Assembly: GCF_002966125.1 (NCBI RefSeq)
Contig: NZ_CP027062.1
Location: 310,001-374,000 of the forward strand
DNA from: Pukyongia salina
GTDB lineage: Bacteria; Bacteroidota; Bacteroidia; Flavobacteriales; Flavobacteriaceae
Direction of reading: 5' to 3'
Length of the DNA: 64,000 nt
Shown here in pieces: positions 36,212 to 44,808 of this stretch. The position numbers were made by a program, and so were the translations under genes. A model generated the notes under the pieces. That model had not been told where the DNA came from and did not search any database. It worked only from the letters and a program-made list of their open reading frames with translations. Positions within the stretch are counted from its first letter, which is position 1; every line of letters starts with the position of its first letter.

Positions 36212-36737
36212 AATAACCCAGCTTTACCAATTTACTCATCTTTTCAGCAAACAGATCCCTGCTCCAATGCTCCGAAATTTCGACGATATCTTTGGTAAGA
36301 TCGTTTCGTTTCTCTTCTATCTTCTTTCCTAATGCGCTACTATAAAAGGCCGTGATCTCAGCCTGTTCGGTTTCACTCAGGGCAGATGGGTCGATCGTCA
36401 TTTGTTTAGCTGCAGGAGTTTGATAAAAGGTATTCAACTGGTTGATCTCTTCTCTGGTGAAATGATTTCTGTAGGCAAAGGTGAGGAATTTAACAATTTC
36501 GTCCAGGCTTTTATCTTTATCCTTCTGAAGGTCCTTCCACACATTGTCGGGCACGTTCGAAACCGAAAATTGTTGTTTTAACACCTCGAACATACTATCG
36601 TAAGCTCCGCTGTATTGATCGCGCGTACCATTGTTGTTAAGGTATGTTATAATATCTTCCTGATATGGGTCCTCCTGTGCTGTGATGGAAAAACAAATTG
36701 GGAAAAAAAGCGTTAAAATCAAGAACCGTATTTTCAT
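36198..36737 (-). CDS. DUF2059 domain protein, secreted
   Basis: This 179-residue protein has a signal peptide (about residues 1-20, ending SITAQ) and a DUF2059-type helical domain with FTREEINQLNTFYQTPAAKQ and FLTFAYRNHF in the middle. The family is of unknown function and usually exported to the periplasm. It overlaps the methyltransferase gene end by 14 bp and diverges from the metalloprotease gene across a 47 bp spacer. Confidence 0.78.
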   Translation of the reverse strand: MKIRFLILTLFFPICFSITAQEDPYQEDIITYLNNNGTRDQYSGAYDSMFEVLKQQFSVSNVPDNVWKDLQKDKDKSLDEIVKFLTFAYRNHFTREEINQLNTFYQTPAAKQMTIDPSALSETEQAEITAFYSSALGKKIEEKRNDLTKDIVEISEHWSRDLFAEKMSKLVKLGYSTGH

Positions 36738-36754
36738 AATGGTCTTTTAAAGAT

Positions 36755-36779
36755 TATGTTTGTTGAAAAAACAAAGGTA
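36755..36779. promoter_or_regulatory. Overlapping divergent -7 boxes
   Basis: The 47 bp spacer holds TATGTTTG on the plus strand (36755-36762), 22 bp before the metalloprotease ATG at 36785. TACCTTTG on the minus strand (36779-36772) lies 34 bp before the DUF2059 ATG at 36737. Both match TAnnTTTG. The two promoters would overlap head to head, so polymerase on one may hinder the other. Clean -33 boxes are not evident. Confidence 0.4.
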
Positions 36780-36784
36780 CAATA

Positions 36785-37546
36785 ATGAAGTATATTCGAA
36801 TAAACCTATTGCTATGTCTGGTTGTTCTGTTGCTCAATGCAGCGTGTAAAAGTGATGATTCCGGTGATACAACCAATGAAAATGCCGAAAATCTGAAAGC
36901 CTTGGGTGCCTCGGCAGAAGACCTTTTATCGGACGATTTTTATACCAAACTTGTGGTGGAGATAGTCTATTCACAAGGGTTCAGACCCAAGCAGCTCACC
37001 ATAGATACTTTTAGAACTTTTTTGAATCAACGACTTAATAAACCTGGCGGGATCTCGATCGTTGAAACGGTTATCGATCCGCCATCCGGCGAACCTTATA
37101 CCGTTCAGGAGATACGCGATATTGAGAAGGATGTACGTACAAAATACACTAATGGCAATGAAATCGCGGTTTTTGTTTTCTTTGCGAATGGTAATTCGTC
37201 TAACGATACCAGTTCCTCAGTAACGCTTGGTACAGCCTACCAGAACACCTCCATGGTGATCTATCAGGAAACGCTTCAAAGCCTGGAACAGGATCTGTTC
37301 CTCATGGAAGCCACTACTATTCGTCATGAATTTGGGCATATTCTCGGGTTGGTGGATATCTCAGGAGACGACATCCACCCTGATGGGCATATCGATCCTG
37401 AAAGCTCTAAACATTGTATCGTGGAAGGATGTTTAATGTACTTTGCCAGTACTATTCCTTCTACTATTCCAAATCCCATGAAGGGAGATATACCTCCGTT
37501 AGATCCCCTCTGTATAGAAGATCTTCAGGCTAAAGGTGGTAAATAG
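36785..37546 (+). CDS. Zinc metalloprotease lipoprotein
   Basis: This 253-residue protein has a lipoprotein signal (LLLNAAC near residues 15-21) followed by KSDDSGD, which resembles the acidic lipoprotein export signal for surface display in Bacteroidota. The catalytic stretch RHEFGHILGLVDISG near 179-193 is an HExxHxxG metallopeptidase core; the third zinc ligand is probably Asp or a later His in GDDIHPDGH. Members resemble small M10/M12-like or membrane metalloproteases of Flavobacteriia. Substrate unknown. It is divergent from the DUF2059 gene. Confidence 0.82.
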   Translation: MKYIRINLLLCLVVLLLNAACKSDDSGDTTNENAENLKALGASAEDLLSDDFYTKLVVEIVYSQGFRPKQLTIDTFRTFLNQRLNKPGGISIVETVIDPPSGEPYTVQEIRDIEKDVRTKYTNGNEIAVFVFFANGNSSNDTSSSVTLGTAYQNTSMVIYQETLQSLEQDLFLMEATTIRHEFGHILGLVDISGDDIHPDGHIDPESSKHCIVEGCLMYFASTIPSTIPNPMKGDIPPLDPLCIEDLQAKGGK

Positions 37547-37575
37547 AAAGATTACCTCTTTGTAGTTTGGATTAG

Positions 37576-39222
37576 CTATTTCTTCGGAGTGACATTTTCC
37601 CCGTTCACAAAGGTGGCGAGTACTTTTGTGCTGGGTAAGGCGGCTTCATCCACTTTCATAATATCCTTATCGAGCACAACGAAATCGGCAAATTTACCTA
37701 CCTCAAGACTACCTTTTTCATCCTCCTCAAAATTAGAATAGGCTGCCCAGATAGTCATCCCTCTCAATGCTTCCTCCCTGCTCAAGGCTTCTTCCATTCG
37801 AAAACCTCCTTCGGGATAGTTCTCCAGGTCTTTCCGGGCAACGGCTGCATAGAACGTGTACATTGGGTTAACTTGCTCTACGGGAAAATCTGTTCCCAGG
37901 GCAATGATCCCGGCCTTATTCAACAAGGTCTTATACGCATACGCCCCTTTGATCCTATCCGGCCCTACCCGGTCTTCGGCCCAATACATATCGCTGGTGG
38001 CGTGAGTAGGCTGTACGGATGGTATGATATTTTTAGAGAAATAATCGAAATCGGAGACATCTACTACCTGTGCATGTTCAACTTTCCACCTGGCATCGGT
38101 TTTGTCTTTCAGTGCTTTGGTGTAGGCACGTAACACGGCTACATTAGCAGAATCTCCAATGGCGTGTGTATTCATTTGGTATCCGGCTGTGGCTATACGT
38201 TGGGCTAGGGCGTTTAATTGCTCCTCCGTGGTGATCATCGCACCAAAATGTCCCGGCTGATCGCTGTATGGAGCTTTTAAAGCAGCTCCCCTCGATCCCA
38301 GGGCACCATCCGCATAAACTTTTACGCTACGCACATGGAGTCGGTCTGTTTTTATTATCCCTTTAGAAAGGAAATGATCGAGGTTCTCCTTGTAATTACT
38401 CGCCATTGCATATACGCGTAATTTCATTTCTCCCCGTTGTTGCAAACTGTCGATCAACTCTATGATCCGGCGTGAAAGACCCGCGTCATTAACAGTGGTA
38501 AGTCCCAACGATAAGCAAATATTTTCGGCATCCAATAATGCCTGCGCAGCATTTTCAGTGGTTACATCGGGTGCATTTGTGTACACCATAGACATAGGTG
38601 CATCTACCAATACTCCCGTAAGTTTTCCATCCTTAACGATCACCTCTCCTCCTTCCACATATGTATCGGGTGTTACTCCACCTAGCTCCAGTGCTGTGGA
38701 GTTTGCCAGTAGAGCGTGACCATCAATGCGTCTTAAAACAACGGGAGTATCGGGAAACAAGGAGTCCAGTTTGTCTTTGGTTGGGAATTCTTTCACTTCC
38801 CAATCATTCTGATCCCAGCCACGTCCCTGGATGAATGATAGGTTTTTTTCCTTCTGAAACGCAACAACACGCTCCAGCACCTCATCGTAGCTTTTAGTGC
38901 CAACCAAGTCCACAGTTTGCAAGGATCCGCCCAATCCGTAGAGATGCGCATGCGCATCAATTAGTCCGGGAACGATCACCTTGCCTCCTGCATCATATAT
39001 TTCGGCGGGGCTGTACTTTGAGGCTAGTTCTTCCATGGTACCAGTCTCAACGATCTTGCCATCCTTAACCACAAATGCATCTACAGTCGTGAAAAATTCA
39101 TCCACCGTATACACGGTAGCGTTTTGTACAAGAAGGTCTACGGGTATCCATTCCGAAGAACAAGAAAGAGATATAAAAAGTAAAGGTAAAAGCGTGAGGT
39201 GTACTAGTTTTTTCATACCCAC
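37576..39222 (-). CDS. Amidohydrolase family 3 (YtcJ-like), exported
   Basis: This 548-residue metal-dependent hydrolase has an N-terminal signal, possibly lipoprotein (SLSCSSEW), then VDLLVQNATVYTVDEFF and VIVPGLIDAHAHLYGLGGSL with the metal-binding HxH. Further metal ligands lie in LRRIDGHALLANSTAL, KVYADGALGSRGAA, TAGYQMNTHAIGDSAN, WKVEHAQVV and LGTDFPVEQVNPM. Such enzymes hydrolyse amide or related bonds in exogenous compounds; the substrate here is unknown. The start is either 39222 or the Met at 39216. It is 16 bp from the TonB-like barrel gene upstream and may be co-transcribed with it. Confidence 0.85.
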   Translation of the reverse strand: MGMKKLVHLTLLPLLFISLSCSSEWIPVDLLVQNATVYTVDEFFTTVDAFVVKDGKIVETGTMEELASKYSPAEIYDAGGKVIVPGLIDAHAHLYGLGGSLQTVDLVGTKSYDEVLERVVAFQKEKNLSFIQGRGWDQNDWEVKEFPTKDKLDSLFPDTPVVLRRIDGHALLANSTALELGGVTPDTYVEGGEVIVKDGKLTGVLVDAPMSMVYTNAPDVTTENAAQALLDAENICLSLGLTTVNDAGLSRRIIELIDSLQQRGEMKLRVYAMASNYKENLDHFLSKGIIKTDRLHVRSVKVYADGALGSRGAALKAPYSDQPGHFGAMITTEEQLNALAQRIATAGYQMNTHAIGDSANVAVLRAYTKALKDKTDARWKVEHAQVVDVSDFDYFSKNIIPSVQPTHATSDMYWAEDRVGPDRIKGAYAYKTLLNKAGIIALGTDFPVEQVNPMYTFYAAVARKDLENYPEGGFRMEEALSREEALRGMTIWAAYSNFEEDEKGSLEVGKFADFVVLDKDIMKVDEAALPSTKVLATFVNGENVTPKK

Positions 39223-39238
39223 AAGATATGAAAATTCG

Positions 39239-41038
39239 TTACCAATCGAACTTATAAGTAGCTCCCAACAAGCCCTGAATCCCCTGAACCGGGTAATTCT
39301 GCCATTTTTCGTAATTCTCGCCCAGAAGATTGCTACCCTTCGCGAAAATAGATAACCTGTCGTTCACCCTGTAACCAAGATGAACGTTTGCATCGATGTA
39401 GCTATCAAGTGTCCCGAAAACCACCATTCCATCACCGAAGATCCCAACATCTCCTGTAAAGAGTGAATTTCTTTCACCTACATAGAACACCGAAACACCG
39501 GCATAGATCTGTTCGGTAATATCAAAATTAGAGAAGATGGTCGCTTTAAAGTCGGGTAAATTCCAGGCTTCAGGTTCGTTGGTCATGGTATAACCGAAAT
39601 ATTCACCGCTGGCTCCCAATGAGAACGCATCGGAAACCTCGACTTTAAGTTCCCCGAATATGGATAGAGTGTTCACATCGTCGTAAACCACACTGAAGGA
39701 GTTGCCGTATTCGTAGGCTTCGGTAGGAGTGACATCGATAACAGGATTCGCCTGAAATAAAGCTTTATTCTCTTCTTTTCCGTAGGACGCCCTTATATTA
39801 TACCCCACCGAATTGGATAACTTCCCTTTTAATCCTCCAAAAGCTTCGTATAATTGGCTGGTAGGCATCACCCACAAAGTTGGGGACACAAACGGATTCT
39901 CCTCTTTAAAATCATAGTATGTATTTTGACGTAAACCGCCATCGGCACCGCCATATACAATAAGGAGCTCGTCTACCAATCTGTAGGATACGTTGATCCT
40001 TGGATACACATAGAAATTCGAGTCGCTGTTCTCATTGTCCAGTCCTACATAGCCTGCTACGCCCAATGAGAGACTAAGATCTTCATCTACATATACCAGG
40101 GAAGGGCTAACACCTATATTCAGAAAACTGTAGTTCATACCGTTAAGCCCAAATAATCCCTTGTCGAAACTACCGCTTAAATAATTCACATCACCATCTA
40201 TCTTCAGGGTGAAGGTGGTTAAAGGAAAAGCGAATTCGGGCTTCGCCACAAAGTTAAATTCTGAAGAGGAGTACGAATCGGACAAAAAGCGCAGGTTCGC
40301 GCTAATTTGTTCAAAGAAAGAATCTTCAACAGCAATACTACCTCCCACATAACCACTAAAATACGTTTGTTGAGCGTCTATAGCGTCTATGGTTTCGTCT
40401 GGCAACCCATCGTAAAATGACGGTAAGCCGTACCAATTAAAGAGCTGATGTTCAATTCCGCCGTCAACTGCGTATGTTATATCTTTTTGTCTGCTGCTGT
40501 AGTTCCCGTCCAAACGGGTGTCGTAATATTTGTTCTCAATCCGTACATCGTCAATACCTCCTTGAGAAGAATTATGTCTCAGAAAAAAACCGGCGTTGTC
40601 TGTTCGGCTTATTTGAAAATTGCTGTATAATTCGGCCAGGATAGAGGTATAATTACCAAATCCCAAGGTAGCATAATTATCATACAGTTTAAGGGGTTTA
40701 GGCTTCTCTACGGCGGCAGCACGACCCTTGGCCGGGGTAAAGGTAGATGCCACAGGTACAGAAAATATCTCATAGCTAACCTCCTTTTTCTGCGTAGTCA
40801 CCGAATCGTTCAGCACAGGCGTTTCTTTAACTTTAAAGGCATCCGAGATCGTTGGTGTATAAGGCTTCACGATATTCACCACCTCGGTCCCAATATTGTC
40901 GTCCTGAGCCGAAGCCAGGGTAATACATAGCAGCGACAGGGTAATAATAAGCACGATCCTTATAAGTCGTTCGCTATAGGATTTATTAGCTGTGAACATA
41001 GTAAATAAACGAGAGAAAATGTCTTTTAACATTGTCAT
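39239..41038 (-). CDS. TonB-receptor-like outer-membrane barrel, plug domain lacking
   Basis: This 599-residue protein has an N-terminal export signal (hydrophobic about 25-43, ending LASAQ), a short linker with VVNIVKPYTPTISDAFKVKE, and then an alternating beta-barrel pattern to the end, finishing with a typical aromatic strand (LLGATYKFDW). I see no TonB plug domain. Starts at 41038 and an internal Met at 40999 are both in frame. It follows the giant TPR gene by 29 bp and precedes the amidohydrolase gene by 16 bp. The pair TPR plus plugless barrel is common in this phylum as I recall; the transported substrate is unknown. Confidence 0.78.
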   Translation of the reverse strand: MTMLKDIFSRLFTMFTANKSYSERLIRIVLIITLSLLCITLASAQDDNIGTEVVNIVKPYTPTISDAFKVKETPVLNDSVTTQKKEVSYEIFSVPVASTFTPAKGRAAAVEKPKPLKLYDNYATLGFGNYTSILAELYSNFQISRTDNAGFFLRHNSSQGGIDDVRIENKYYDTRLDGNYSSRQKDITYAVDGGIEHQLFNWYGLPSFYDGLPDETIDAIDAQQTYFSGYVGGSIAVEDSFFEQISANLRFLSDSYSSSEFNFVAKPEFAFPLTTFTLKIDGDVNYLSGSFDKGLFGLNGMNYSFLNIGVSPSLVYVDEDLSLSLGVAGYVGLDNENSDSNFYVYPRINVSYRLVDELLIVYGGADGGLRQNTYYDFKEENPFVSPTLWVMPTSQLYEAFGGLKGKLSNSVGYNIRASYGKEENKALFQANPVIDVTPTEAYEYGNSFSVVYDDVNTLSIFGELKVEVSDAFSLGASGEYFGYTMTNEPEAWNLPDFKATIFSNFDITEQIYAGVSVFYVGERNSLFTGDVGIFGDGMVVFGTLDSYIDANVHLGYRVNDRLSIFAKGSNLLGENYEKWQNYPVQGIQGLLGATYKFDW

Positions 41039-41067
41039 GGTCTAATTGCAATTATGATTGATGAAAC

Positions 41068-44000
41068 TTAGTTATCGCCGGTTTCCACCGATGAATTTGT
41101 CTTGGATTGTGCAGCTTTTATCACTGCTAATTCGGCTTTGGCCTCTTCGACCACATCTGGAAAATCTGTAAAGTTTGTGATCACGCTTTCCAGGATATAA
41201 CTAGCCTGATAGGCGTCGTCCAGGGCGTAAAAATTCTTCGCCATTAGTACCAGTCCTTTGGCACCAAACTCCTTATAGCCGGAATAATCCTTTGCCAGTT
41301 TTTGTACCGAAGCGTTAGAGCCTTCATAGTTCCCGCTCTTATTTTTAAAATAAGCATCGTAATAGAGCGCTTCTGCGGCTAGCTTTCCGGTGGCTATGGT
41401 AGCTACCTTGGCGTAGGCGTTCTTGGCTTTGTCCTCGTCCCCGGTTTTCATAGCAGAGCGGGCAATCACCACCTGGGCATCACTCTTTATGGAGTTATCT
41501 ATCTTACCATTTTGAAGAACCTTTTCGGCGTAAGCAACCGCATCTGCATATCGCTTTAGCTCATAACTCGCCTTCATGCTATTGGTCTGGGCAAAGACAA
41601 TATTCTGCGGAAAATCGGCCTCAACTTCCAATCGTTTCAGGTAGCGGATCGCGTTCTCGTAATCCTTTTTGGTGAGGTATAGTTCCGATACCCTTGCCAA
41701 TGCCTGCTCGGTAAATTCACTTCGTTCTTTGGAAGCTACAAATTCGTAATGCGGAATCGCTTTGCTGCCGTCATTATCTCCAAAATAGATCTGGCCCAGG
41801 TAGAAATGTGCTTTCAAAGCGTGGCGACCGTTAGGGAATTCAGAAAGATACTCCTCAAATCTGCCTTTTGCCTGGTTAAGCTTATTTTCAAGGTAGGGCT
41901 GTTCGGCGGCGGTATAGGTGGCGTCGTCCAGCTCGGCATCCTCCACCTCGACATAATCCAGAGTACGAACCCAATCGGCATACTCACTCACCCTACCCAG
42001 GTCGATATAAATAAGTTTTGCCGAAGAAACCGCTTGTAAGGATTCGGCGGAGCCGGGATAATCCTTGGCAACTCTTCTAAAGATAGCGAGGGCGTCTTCA
42101 CTTTTTCCCGAATTGTCATAGATCAGTGCTTTTTTGAGCAATGCCCTGGAGGTATAGCTGCTACCGGGTAATTCCCTTACCAATTTATCGTAAGCCTTAA
42201 TGGCCTCGTTGTTTCGTTCAAGTGATGCGTAGGTATTTCCCAATTCGTATAAGGCATCATCCCTGTAAATAGATTTTGGGTAGGTTGCGTTAAACTGTTC
42301 CAGTTCTTCCAGTTTTTTACTATCTCTCTCCACAAACCCATAACTAATAGCTTTCTGAAACGCTGCATAATCCTTATCGGGGCTTCCCAGGCTGATCGCC
42401 TGGTTGTAATTTTCCATGGCAGGCCAGTACTGGCTAGTTACAAAATAGCTATCACCCAAACGTAGAAAAGCATCTTGTTTTCGTGCACCGTTGGAAGAAG
42501 AAGATTCTACATAGCCCTTAAAACTGTTAATGGCTTCCGAATAGTTCTTCAGTTTAAAGTAATTGTACGCCAGGTTGTATTGGCTATTCTCAAATTCGGG
42601 TGTTTGCGAGGACTGTGGTAATTGCAAGAACTGCTTATATCCCACCAATGCCTTATCGAAATAAGACCGATGGTAATCGCTTTCAGCCTTCCAAAAAGTG
42701 GCTCTGGCCGTGTAAACAGGATCTCTTGGTTCTTTCAGGGATTTGTCGAAATAACTCACGGCCTCATCGTAATTGCCTTCGTTGTATAATTCGAGCCCCC
42801 TGAAGAAGGCCACCTTCTGGTACGCAAGCTTATTCTCGAAGGATTTATTGTTTTCCAGCAATGTGATGGCTTCCTTGTAGTTCTTCGAACTGAGGTAAGA
42901 ATCGATAAGCAGATCTTTTAAAGCCTCATTATTTCTATTTTTAGGATAGGCCTCGATAAAGGAAAGTAACACTTGCGGAACAGGTTGATAGCTGTTTCCT
43001 ATCTCATAGCTAAGCTTTGCATAATTAAGCCAGGCATCCTCTCGGATCTCTTCACTGAAATCCATTTCCGAAGCATTTTTAAAAGCATTCAAGGCCTGTT
43101 GCTTCTTATCCAGTTTTAAATAACTTTCTGCCAGGTGATAATAGGCGTTTTGAGCGACGGCATTTCTCCCATCCACGATCTTATTGAATTCTCCAATGGC
43201 ATTTTCGTAGTCTTTCTGCTTATAATAGGCGTAACCCAGTAAATAGTAATCGGTGTTACTCCATTTACCCCGCTTCCCTTTATATTCGGTTAGATACGGA
43301 ATAGCCTCCTTATACTTACCCAAATTAAAATAACTTTCTCCGATGATCTTGGAGAGTTCGCTGCGTTCCATCGGACTCGAATTCTCATATTGTTCCAGCC
43401 CCATGTCGATGGCTTCCTGGAATTTACCCAATTTAAAATTCATATCGGCCTGATAATAGGAAAGCCCCTCGGCATAGCGTTCTTCGTCTTTTACAGACTC
43501 GAACAGTTCGTTGGCTTCTTCGTATTCATCACCTTCGTAGGCGATAAAACCAAGGTAATATTTGGCCTGGGCTCCGTATTTCTGCGAATCGCTTACTCTA
43601 TTAAAATACTTTTTGGCCTCATTATATCTCTTATTTCTGAAATAGGCATAACCATTATTGAAGTTGAATTTTTCCCGTTCTCCCCTACTTAGACTGGATT
43701 CATCAACTTTATCGTACCATTTTCTTGCATAAGAATATTTACCATTCTCAAAATAGAAATTAGCCACGTTGATATAGGCATCATTACGTTTAATACTGGT
43801 GGGATAATCTGCAACGAAGGTCTCCATCAGCTCATCGGCATTTTGCTGATTTAGCCTAACAGCGCAATTGGCAATATAATAAGCACAGTCTCCTTTAATG
43901 GTTTCGTCCTGTACTTGACGCTGTACCCTATCAAACAAGGATTGAGCAGCCAGAAACTGTTCGTTATCATACAGTTCGATCGCTTTATTGAAAGTTTCAA

Positions 44001-44088
44001 GGTCGTTGGTGAAAATTGCCGTTTGCTGGGAATGAATTGAGTATGAATAAAATACGCAAAACGCAACAATAATGAGGTTTCTGAACAT
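41068..44088 (-). CDS. Large exported TPR-repeat protein
   Basis: This 1006-residue protein uses the start at 44088 (MFRNLIIVAFCVFYSYSIHS, a signal peptide); the longer frame to 44139 lacks one. The mature part is almost entirely tetratricopeptide repeats, with many copies of the pattern YxxAxxxFxxxxxx (for example SYARKWYDKV, KEAIPYLTEYK, YENAIGEFNKI, YDEAVSYFDKSL, YENAIRYLKRL). Such proteins serve as scaffolds for protein complexes in the periplasm or at the outer membrane. It precedes the plugless TonB-like barrel gene by 29 bp, so they probably act together. Function is unknown in detail. Confidence 0.85.
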   Translation of the reverse strand: MFRNLIIVAFCVFYSYSIHSQQTAIFTNDLETFNKAIELYDNEQFLAAQSLFDRVQRQVQDETIKGDCAYYIANCAVRLNQQNADELMETFVADYPTSIKRNDAYINVANFYFENGKYSYARKWYDKVDESSLSRGEREKFNFNNGYAYFRNKRYNEAKKYFNRVSDSQKYGAQAKYYLGFIAYEGDEYEEANELFESVKDEERYAEGLSYYQADMNFKLGKFQEAIDMGLEQYENSSPMERSELSKIIGESYFNLGKYKEAIPYLTEYKGKRGKWSNTDYYLLGYAYYKQKDYENAIGEFNKIVDGRNAVAQNAYYHLAESYLKLDKKQQALNAFKNASEMDFSEEIREDAWLNYAKLSYEIGNSYQPVPQVLLSFIEAYPKNRNNEALKDLLIDSYLSSKNYKEAITLLENNKSFENKLAYQKVAFFRGLELYNEGNYDEAVSYFDKSLKEPRDPVYTARATFWKAESDYHRSYFDKALVGYKQFLQLPQSSQTPEFENSQYNLAYNYFKLKNYSEAINSFKGYVESSSSNGARKQDAFLRLGDSYFVTSQYWPAMENYNQAISLGSPDKDYAAFQKAISYGFVERDSKKLEELEQFNATYPKSIYRDDALYELGNTYASLERNNEAIKAYDKLVRELPGSSYTSRALLKKALIYDNSGKSEDALAIFRRVAKDYPGSAESLQAVSSAKLIYIDLGRVSEYADWVRTLDYVEVEDAELDDATYTAAEQPYLENKLNQAKGRFEEYLSEFPNGRHALKAHFYLGQIYFGDNDGSKAIPHYEFVASKERSEFTEQALARVSELYLTKKDYENAIRYLKRLEVEADFPQNIVFAQTNSMKASYELKRYADAVAYAEKVLQNGKIDNSIKSDAQVVIARSAMKTGDEDKAKNAYAKVATIATGKLAAEALYYDAYFKNKSGNYEGSNASVQKLAKDYSGYKEFGAKGLVLMAKNFYALDDAYQASYILESVITNFTDFPDVVEEAKAELAVIKAAQSKTNSSVETGDN

Positions 44089-44341
44089 TCGAATGGGGTT
44101 TTTAACGCATATAAAGATACAGGTTACTAAATGAACCAAAAGCCCGAAAGCAAAAGGTTTTTAACAGATAAATCAACAGATTTATAGTACTTTTTCTACA
44201 TACGTTAGCCGTTCAAAAATTAAGTTCAGCTTTACATAGTAACGCAACAATTGCGATATAAGTATGTTGATAAAAAGTAGCCTTTTCAGTATCATTAAAA
44301 TTTACAGTACATTTAGTGATCATGAAATTAAACCTCATCCC

Positions 44342-44806
44342 ATGAAAAATATTCTTGTAATATGTGTGTTGTTAATCACCTGTTCCACATTCGCCCAACG
44401 AAATACCTTTAAAGTAATAACCGAACGTAAAGGCATGATAGGCATTGGTACGAAAACGCCGGACGAAATGCTTACAGTAAAGGGAAAAATTCACACCCAG
44501 GAGGTCCTGGTCGATCTCAACGGCGCCGTAGCCCCCGATTATGTCTTTGAACATTATTTTGAAGGCAGATCCAACCGAAATCCGGATTATAAAATGCCAT
44601 CCCTGGAAGAAGTGGGTGCTTACATTGCTAAAAACCACCATCTGCCCGGGGTTCCCTCTGCCGATAGGATCGAGACAGACGGACTCTCACTTAAAGAAAT
44701 GAACCTGCTTTTGTTACAAAAAATTGAGGAACTCACCTTGTATACTCTGGAACAGCAAAAAGAAATAGAGACCTTGAAAGAAACTGTTCAGCAATTACAG
44801 CAATAG
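44342..44806 (+). CDS. VGIGT-type protein with tail-fibre-like C-terminal helix
   Basis: This 154-residue protein uses the start at 44342 (MKNILVICVLLITCSTFAQ signal peptide). The mature protein has MIGIGTKTPDEMLTVKGKIH, then an 'intramolecular chaperone' type C-terminus: PDYKMPSLEEVGAYIAKNHH, LPGVPSADRIETDGLSLKEM and a coiled-coil IEELTLYTLEQQKEIETLKE. Known: many Bacteroidota surface proteins end this way. The next gene, a subtilisin-type protease, starts 3 bp after its stop, so the two probably form an operon and may be secreted together. The 253 bp upstream is AT-rich and holds no clear consensus promoter. Confidence 0.82.
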   Translation: MKNILVICVLLITCSTFAQRNTFKVITERKGMIGIGTKTPDEMLTVKGKIHTQEVLVDLNGAVAPDYVFEHYFEGRSNRNPDYKMPSLEEVGAYIAKNHHLPGVPSADRIETDGLSLKEMNLLLLQKIEELTLYTLEQQKEIETLKETVQQLQQ

Positions 44807-44808
44807 GT

